Shown here: positions 34,435-42,395 of the stretch, piece by piece | Numbering within the stretch: position 1 is the first letter of the stretch | How the letters are laid out: each line of letters opens with the position of its first letter | The notes under the pieces: model-generated | The model's input: the letters and a program-made list of their open reading frames with translations, nothing else | Told to the model about the DNA's origin: nothing | The model's database searches: none | Assembly (NCBI GenBank): GCA_903928915.1 | Contig: CAIYSL010000021.1 | Coordinates: forward strand, 1 to 42,395 | Source: an uncultured Syntrophobacterales bacterium | Lineage (GTDB): Bacteria > Desulfobacterota > Syntrophia > Syntrophales > UBA5619 | DNA: 42,395 nt | Direction: 5' to 3' | Made by a program: the position numbers and the translations under genes

Positions 34435-35057
34435 TATGCCAACACCGCCCCTTCGATCTTCTTTATAGAGGGTTCCAGAAGAACCACATGATCGTACTTG
34501 AGGAGGTCGTACACGTTGATCCCCTCCGACCTGACCATTTTGACATCCTTGATGTTGCGCGACGATTTCTCCAGCACCGGCCGCGCCTCATCGATCACAA
34601 ACAGCGCCTTCTTGAACCCGAAACGGTCGATCACCTCCTGGAACCGTTTCGTCTTGATCTCGTCCAACGGAAAATCCTTCAGGACGATCATCCGCTCTTC
34701 CTTGAATTTCATGCTCAGCGCGGAGATCAGGGCCACCCGCCGCACCTTCTTCGGCAGTTTGTAGGCATAACTGCGCGGGGTCGGCCCAAAGATGATCCCG
34801 CCGCCCCTCCAGATCGGAGAGCGGGAGTGCCCGGCCCGCGCCCGACCGGTCCCCTTCTGGCGCCAGGGCTTCTTCCCGCCGCCGCTGACATCACTCCTGC
34901 CCTTGGTCGCTGCGGTTCCTCGCCGCCGCGCCGCCATCTGCATCCGAACCATCTCGTAAATGGCCCCCTCGTTCACCGGCGCGCCGAACACGGCATCATT
35001 CAGTTCGATCTCGGAGACCCTGTTGTTCTGTATGTCGTACACACCCGTTACTGGCAT
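34434..35057 (-). CDS. rplD: 50S ribosomal protein L4
   Basis: A 207-residue L4, tunnel protein and S10-operon regulator in E. coli. The extended loop has GTAATKGRSDVSGGGKKPWRQ and GRARAGHSRSPIWRGGG. Overlaps rplW by one base. Confidence 0.98.
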   Translation of the reverse strand: MPVTGVYDIQNNRVSEIELNDAVFGAPVNEGAIYEMVRMQMAARRRGTAATKGRSDVSGGGKKPWRQKGTGRARAGHSRSPIWRGGGIIFGPTPRSYAYKLPKKVRRVALISALSMKFKEERMIVLKDFPLDEIKTKRFQEVIDRFGFKKALFVIDEARPVLEKSSRNIKDVKMVRSEGINVYDLLKYDHVVLLEPSIKKIEGAVLA

Positions 35058-35082
35058 TTTCTCTCACCTTCAGGAGCTGGCA

Positions 35083-35715
35083 TCAGCCCTTCTTGATCGC
35101 CTGCTTGATCAGCACGAACCCGTTCTTGCTGCCCGGAACGGCCCCCCGAAGCAGGATAACGTTCATCTCCGGCCGGACCGCCCATACCAGCAGATTCTGC
35201 ACGGTCTTGCGCTCGCTGCCCATCCGCCCGGGGAGCCTCGTCCCCTTGAATACCCGGGAAGGGTCGGCGCTCGCCCCGATCGAGCCTGGGGCGCGGTGGA
35301 ACATCGAGCCATGGGTGGCCCGACCGCCGGCGAATCCATGGCGCTTCACGACCCCCGCATATCCCTTCCCCTTGGTCGTCCCGACGACGTCCACGAAATC
35401 CCCGGGGGTGAACATCTCGGCGGTCAGCTCATGCCCCGGCTCGGCCCCGTCGACTTCCATCCGGAACTCCCTGAGGACCCGGAACAGCCCCTTGTCGGCC
35501 TTCTTGCAGTGCCCCTGGAGGGCCTTCGTCACGTTCTTCTGTTTGACGCGCCCGTACCCGAGCTGCAGGGCGTCGTACCCGTCCCGCTCCCGGGTCTTCC
35601 GCTGCACCACCACGGAAGGCTCCACTTCGATGACGGTCACGGGCACGGAAACCCCTTCGTCGGAAAACACCTGGGTCATCCCCAATTTCTTGCCGATCAG
35701 TCCTTTAGTCATCAT
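35083..35715 (-). CDS. rplC: 50S ribosomal protein L3
   Basis: A 210-residue L3, near the peptidyl-transferase centre. LIGKKLGMTQVFSDEGVSVP opens it and GFAGGRATHGSMFHRAPGSI is the conserved loop. Two adjacent ATGs (35715 and 35712) are possible starts. An 82-base gap leads back to rpsJ; I see no clear regulatory site in it. Confidence 0.98.
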   Translation of the reverse strand: MMTKGLIGKKLGMTQVFSDEGVSVPVTVIEVEPSVVVQRKTRERDGYDALQLGYGRVKQKNVTKALQGHCKKADKGLFRVLREFRMEVDGAEPGHELTAEMFTPGDFVDVVGTTKGKGYAGVVKRHGFAGGRATHGSMFHRAPGSIGASADPSRVFKGTRLPGRMGSERKTVQNLLVWAVRPEMNVILLRGAVPGSKNGFVLIKQAIKKG

Positions 35716-35797
35716 CCTTGCTCTTCTTTATCCCAGAATACCTGAACCTGTTACGCCGGATGCCGGACAACCGTGAGATCGCCTCCGGGCTACGGCC

Positions 35798-36106
35798 TTA
35801 GAGCTTGATCTCCACGTCCACACCCGCCGACAGGTCGAGTTTCATCAGGGCGTCGACCGTCGCCTGCGTAGGCTCCACGATGTCGATCAGCCGTTTGTGC
35901 GTCCGGATCTCGAACTGCTCCCTCGACTTCTTGTCCACATGCGGCGACCGGTTTACGCAGTACTTGTTGATCTCGGTCGGCAGGGGGATCGGACCGGCCA
36001 CGCGGGCGCCGGTCCTCTTTGCCGTCTCTACGATATCCTCTACCGAACGGTCCAGCAGCTTATAATCGTAGGCCTTCAGACGAATTCGTATTTTTTGGTC
36101 TTTCAT
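35798..36106 (-). CDS. rpsJ: 30S ribosomal protein S10
   Basis: A 102-residue S10, also known as NusE in antitermination. [18 protein letters not shown] and [20 protein letters not shown] are diagnostic. The ATG at 36106 follows a GAAGGG site; an in-frame TTG at 36118 is less likely. It lies 27 bases after tuf with no terminator between, so the str and S10 clusters appear joined. Confidence 0.98.
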   Translation of the reverse strand: MKDQKIRIRLKAYDYKLLDRSVEDIVETAKRTGARVAGPIPLPTEINKYCVNRSPHVDKKSREQFEIRTHKRLIDIVEPTQATVDALMKLDLSAGVDVEIKL

Positions 36107-36133
36107 CGTTCCCTTCAACCTGCTGTCTGCGCG

Positions 36134-37327
36134 CTATTCGATAATCTTGCTGACCACGCCGGCGCCCACCGTCCTGCCGCCCTCGCGGATGGCGAACCGC
36201 AACTGCTCTTCCATGGCGATCGGCGTGATCAGGGTGACTTCCAGTTCCACGTTGTCGCCGGGCATCACCATCTCCACCCCCTCGGGCAGATTGGCCACGC
36301 CGGTCACGTCGGTGGTCCGGAAATAGAACTGGGGACGATAGCCGTTGAAGAAGGGGGTATGCCGGCCGCCTTCCTCCTTGGTCAGGACGTACACCTGCGC
36401 CTTGAACTTGGTGTGCGGGGTGATGGAACCGGGCTTGGCAACGACCTGCCCGCGCTCCACCTCTTCACGCTTCGTGCCGCGGAGCAGAAGTCCGACGTCA
36501 TCGCCGGCGCGGCCTTCGTCCAGGGTCTTGCGGAACATTTCCACGCCGGTGCATACGGTCTTGAAGGTCGGACGGATACCGATGATCTCGATTTCTTCGC
36601 CGGTCCTGACGATGCCGCGGTCGATACGACCCGTGACGACGGTGCCCCGGCCGGAAATGGTGAACACATCGCCGACGGGCATCAGGAAGGGCTTGTCCAG
36701 ATCGCGCACCGGCTCGGGAATGAAGTTGTCGACGGCATCCATGAGTTCCCAGATCGCCTTCACCTCGGGGGCGTTCGGGTCATCGGCCTCCAGCGCCTTC
36801 AACGCCGACCCCTTGATGATAGGCAGCGTATCGCCGGGGAACTCATAACTCGTCAGCAGCTCGCGGAGTTCCAGTTCAACCAGGTCCAGGAGTTCCGGAT
36901 CGTCGACGAGGTCCACCTTGTTCATGAACACGACGATGTAGGGCACCTGCACCTGACGGGCCAGGAGGATGTGCTCCCGGGTCTGGGGCATCGGTCCGTC
37001 GGAAGCGGCCACGACCAGGATCGTCCCGTCCATGTGGGCGGCGCCAGAGCTCATGTTCTGGATGTAGTCGGCGTGGCCGGGGCAGTCGACGTGGGCGTAG
37101 TGGCGTTTGTCCGTCTGATATTCCACGTGGGAGATGTTGATCGTAACGCCTCGCTCTTTCTCTTCCGGAGCGTTGTCGATTGAATCAAAGGGTCTGAATT
37201 CAGCGTAACCCTTGGAGGCCAAGTGCTTGGTGATCGCGGCAGTCAGCGTGGTCTTGCCATGATCGACGTGACCGATGGTGCCGATATTTAGATGCGGCTT
37301 CGTCCTCTCAAATTTTTTCTTAGCCAT
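36134..37327 (-). CDS. tuf: Elongation factor Tu
   Basis: A 397-residue EF-Tu that delivers aminoacyl-tRNA to the ribosome. G-domain motifs are present: GHVDHGKT at 18-25, DCPGHADY, and NKVD; domains 2 and 3 follow with normal length. The ATG at 37327 has AGGAGG six bases upstream. It lies directly after rpsG with only 30 bases between; fusA, which usually lies here, is missing. Whether a second tuf copy exists cannot be seen. Confidence 0.99.
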   Translation of the reverse strand: MAKKKFERTKPHLNIGTIGHVDHGKTTLTAAITKHLASKGYAEFRPFDSIDNAPEEKERGVTINISHVEYQTDKRHYAHVDCPGHADYIQNMSSGAAHMDGTILVVAASDGPMPQTREHILLARQVQVPYIVVFMNKVDLVDDPELLDLVELELRELLTSYEFPGDTLPIIKGSALKALEADDPNAPEVKAIWELMDAVDNFIPEPVRDLDKPFLMPVGDVFTISGRGTVVTGRIDRGIVRTGEEIEIIGIRPTFKTVCTGVEMFRKTLDEGRAGDDVGLLLRGTKREEVERGQVVAKPGSITPHTKFKAQVYVLTKEEGGRHTPFFNGYRPQFYFRTTDVTGVANLPEGVEMVMPGDNVELEVTLITPIAMEEQLRFAIREGGRTVGAGVVSKIIE

Positions 37328-37357
37328 CTCCAACCTCCTTGCGCTCTGTATGGTTTG

Positions 37358-37828
37358 TTAGAATCGGTAGTGGGCAAATGCCTTGTTCGCCTCGGCCATC
37401 TTGTGGACGGCTTCTTTCTTCTTGATGGCTCCGCCGCGATTGTTCGCCGCGTCGATCAGCTCCGCGGCCAGTTTCTCCCGCATCGTCTTTTCGGAGCGTT
37501 CCCGGGCATGGGTTATCAGCCAGCGGATCCCCAGTGCGACCCGCCGGGAGGGGATCACTTCGGTCGGCACCTGGTACGTCGATCCGCCGACGCGCCGCGA
37601 CTTGACCTCGATCACCGGTTTGACGTTGTTCACCGCCTTTTCAAACACATCGACGGGCGGTTCCTTGACGCGGTCCTGGATGAGGTCGAAGGCCCCATAC
37701 AGGATGGATTCCGCAACGCTCTTTTTCCCCCGCTTCAGGAGGTTGTTGATGAACCGCGCCACGAGCCGGTTGTTGAACTTCGGATCCGGCAGGATCTCCC
37801 TCTTCGTTACTTCTCTTCTCCTCGGCAT
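37358..37828 (-). CDS. rpsG: 30S ribosomal protein S7
   Basis: A 156-residue S7, the primary head-assembly protein and str-operon regulator in E. coli. [20 protein letters not shown] and [20 protein letters not shown] are diagnostic. It follows rpsL by 14 bases. Confidence 0.99.
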   Translation of the reverse strand: MPRRREVTKREILPDPKFNNRLVARFINNLLKRGKKSVAESILYGAFDLIQDRVKEPPVDVFEKAVNNVKPVIEVKSRRVGGSTYQVPTEVIPSRRVALGIRWLITHARERSEKTMREKLAAELIDAANNRGGAIKKKEAVHKMAEANKAFAHYRF

Positions 37829-37842
37829 GACTCCATCCCCGC

Positions 37843-38214
37843 TTAGCTCGGCCTCTTAGCCCCGTATTTTGATCGCCCCTGTTTCCTGTCCTGTACGCCC
37901 ACGGCGTCGAGCGTTCCCCTGACGATGTGGTACCGCACCCCGGGAAGATCCTTCACGCGGCCTCCCCGCACCAGGACGACGGAATGCTCCTGAAGGTTGT
38001 GCCCCACACCCGGGATGTAGGAAGTTACCTCGTACCCGCTGGTGAGCCGGACCCTGGCGACCTTCCGCAGAGCGGAGTTCGGTTTCTTGGGTGTGGAGGT
38101 ATACACCCGGACGCATACCCCCCGCCGTTGCGGTGAACTGGCCAGCGCGGGTGTTGCCGCCTTTTTCCCGATCTTGGCCCTTCCCTTTCTAACTAGCTGA
38201 TTTATTGTAGGCAT
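37843..38214 (-). CDS. rpsL: 30S ribosomal protein S12
   Basis: A 123-residue S12 at the decoding centre. [17 protein letters not shown] and [16 protein letters not shown] are invariant segments. The positions where streptomycin-resistance changes are known carry the usual lysines (K43 and K88), so the sequence looks wild type. It lies 63 bases after rpoC; I found no terminator or clear promoter in that gap. Confidence 0.99.
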   Translation of the reverse strand: MPTINQLVRKGRAKIGKKAATPALASSPQRRGVCVRVYTSTPKKPNSALRKVARVRLTSGYEVTSYIPGVGHNLQEHSVVLVRGGRVKDLPGVRYHIVRGTLDAVGVQDRKQGRSKYGAKRPS

Positions 38215-38277
38215 TACCCCTTCAGACTCCTTCTTCCGTCGTTGAATTCACCGGTGCAACAAAAGACTGGTTACCTA

Positions 38278-42395
<4,118 letters not shown>

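Overview
The window is a GC-rich stretch of a Gram-negative (diderm) bacterial chromosome. LptD, a complete Mla lipid-transport set, an Aquifex-type aconitase, an acyl-CoA mutase split into a catalytic and a B12-binding subunit, and zinc-binding ribosomal protein variants together suggest a deltaproteobacterium (Desulfobacterota, perhaps near Syntrophales). That placement is an inference from gene content; there is no rRNA in the window.

Layout. (1) 1-5213, plus strand: the 3' part of an acyl-CoA mutase large subunit, its separate cobalamin-binding small subunit, a one-piece LeuC-LeuD fusion hydro-lyase, and an aconitate hydratase. They run head to tail and look like one carbon-skeleton/carboxylic-acid module. 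(2) 5286-10413, minus strand: a class IV aminotransferase followed by mlaE, mlaF, mlaD, mlaC and mlaA for phospholipid trafficking between the membranes. The MlaF ATPase has a degenerate GGDEF-like domain fused to its C-terminus. (3) 10600-12153, plus strand: a ModF-like twin ATPase, divergent from the aminotransferase and convergent with an HD-domain gene. (4) 12092-15208, minus strand: argC, cysS and the HD-domain gene. (5) 15259-16134, minus strand: rplM-rpsI with a clear promoter and terminator. (6) 16245-20555, minus strand: a metallo-beta-lactamase-fold protein, folC and lptD. (7) 20746-21006: a small free-standing EF-Tu-domain-2-like barrel protein with its own promoter. (8) 21158-42395, minus strand: a continuous rpoC, str, S10, spc and alpha ribosomal supercluster from rpoC (cut by the window edge) to rplQ, ending at a strong hairpin terminator. 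In this run fusA is missing between rpsG and tuf, and adk is missing between secY and map.

The genes are tightly packed. The longest gene-free stretches are about 190 bases (10414-10599 and 20556-20745), so no gap exceeds 300 bases. I see no tRNA, rRNA, CRISPR array, insertion sequence or prophage.

Most of the window is housekeeping. The parts most likely to be new are the mutase, whose normally near-invariant active-site motifs are changed and which sits beside two aconitase-superfamily enzymes, and the MlaF-GGDEF fusion, which suggests a regulatory input to outer-membrane lipid transport.
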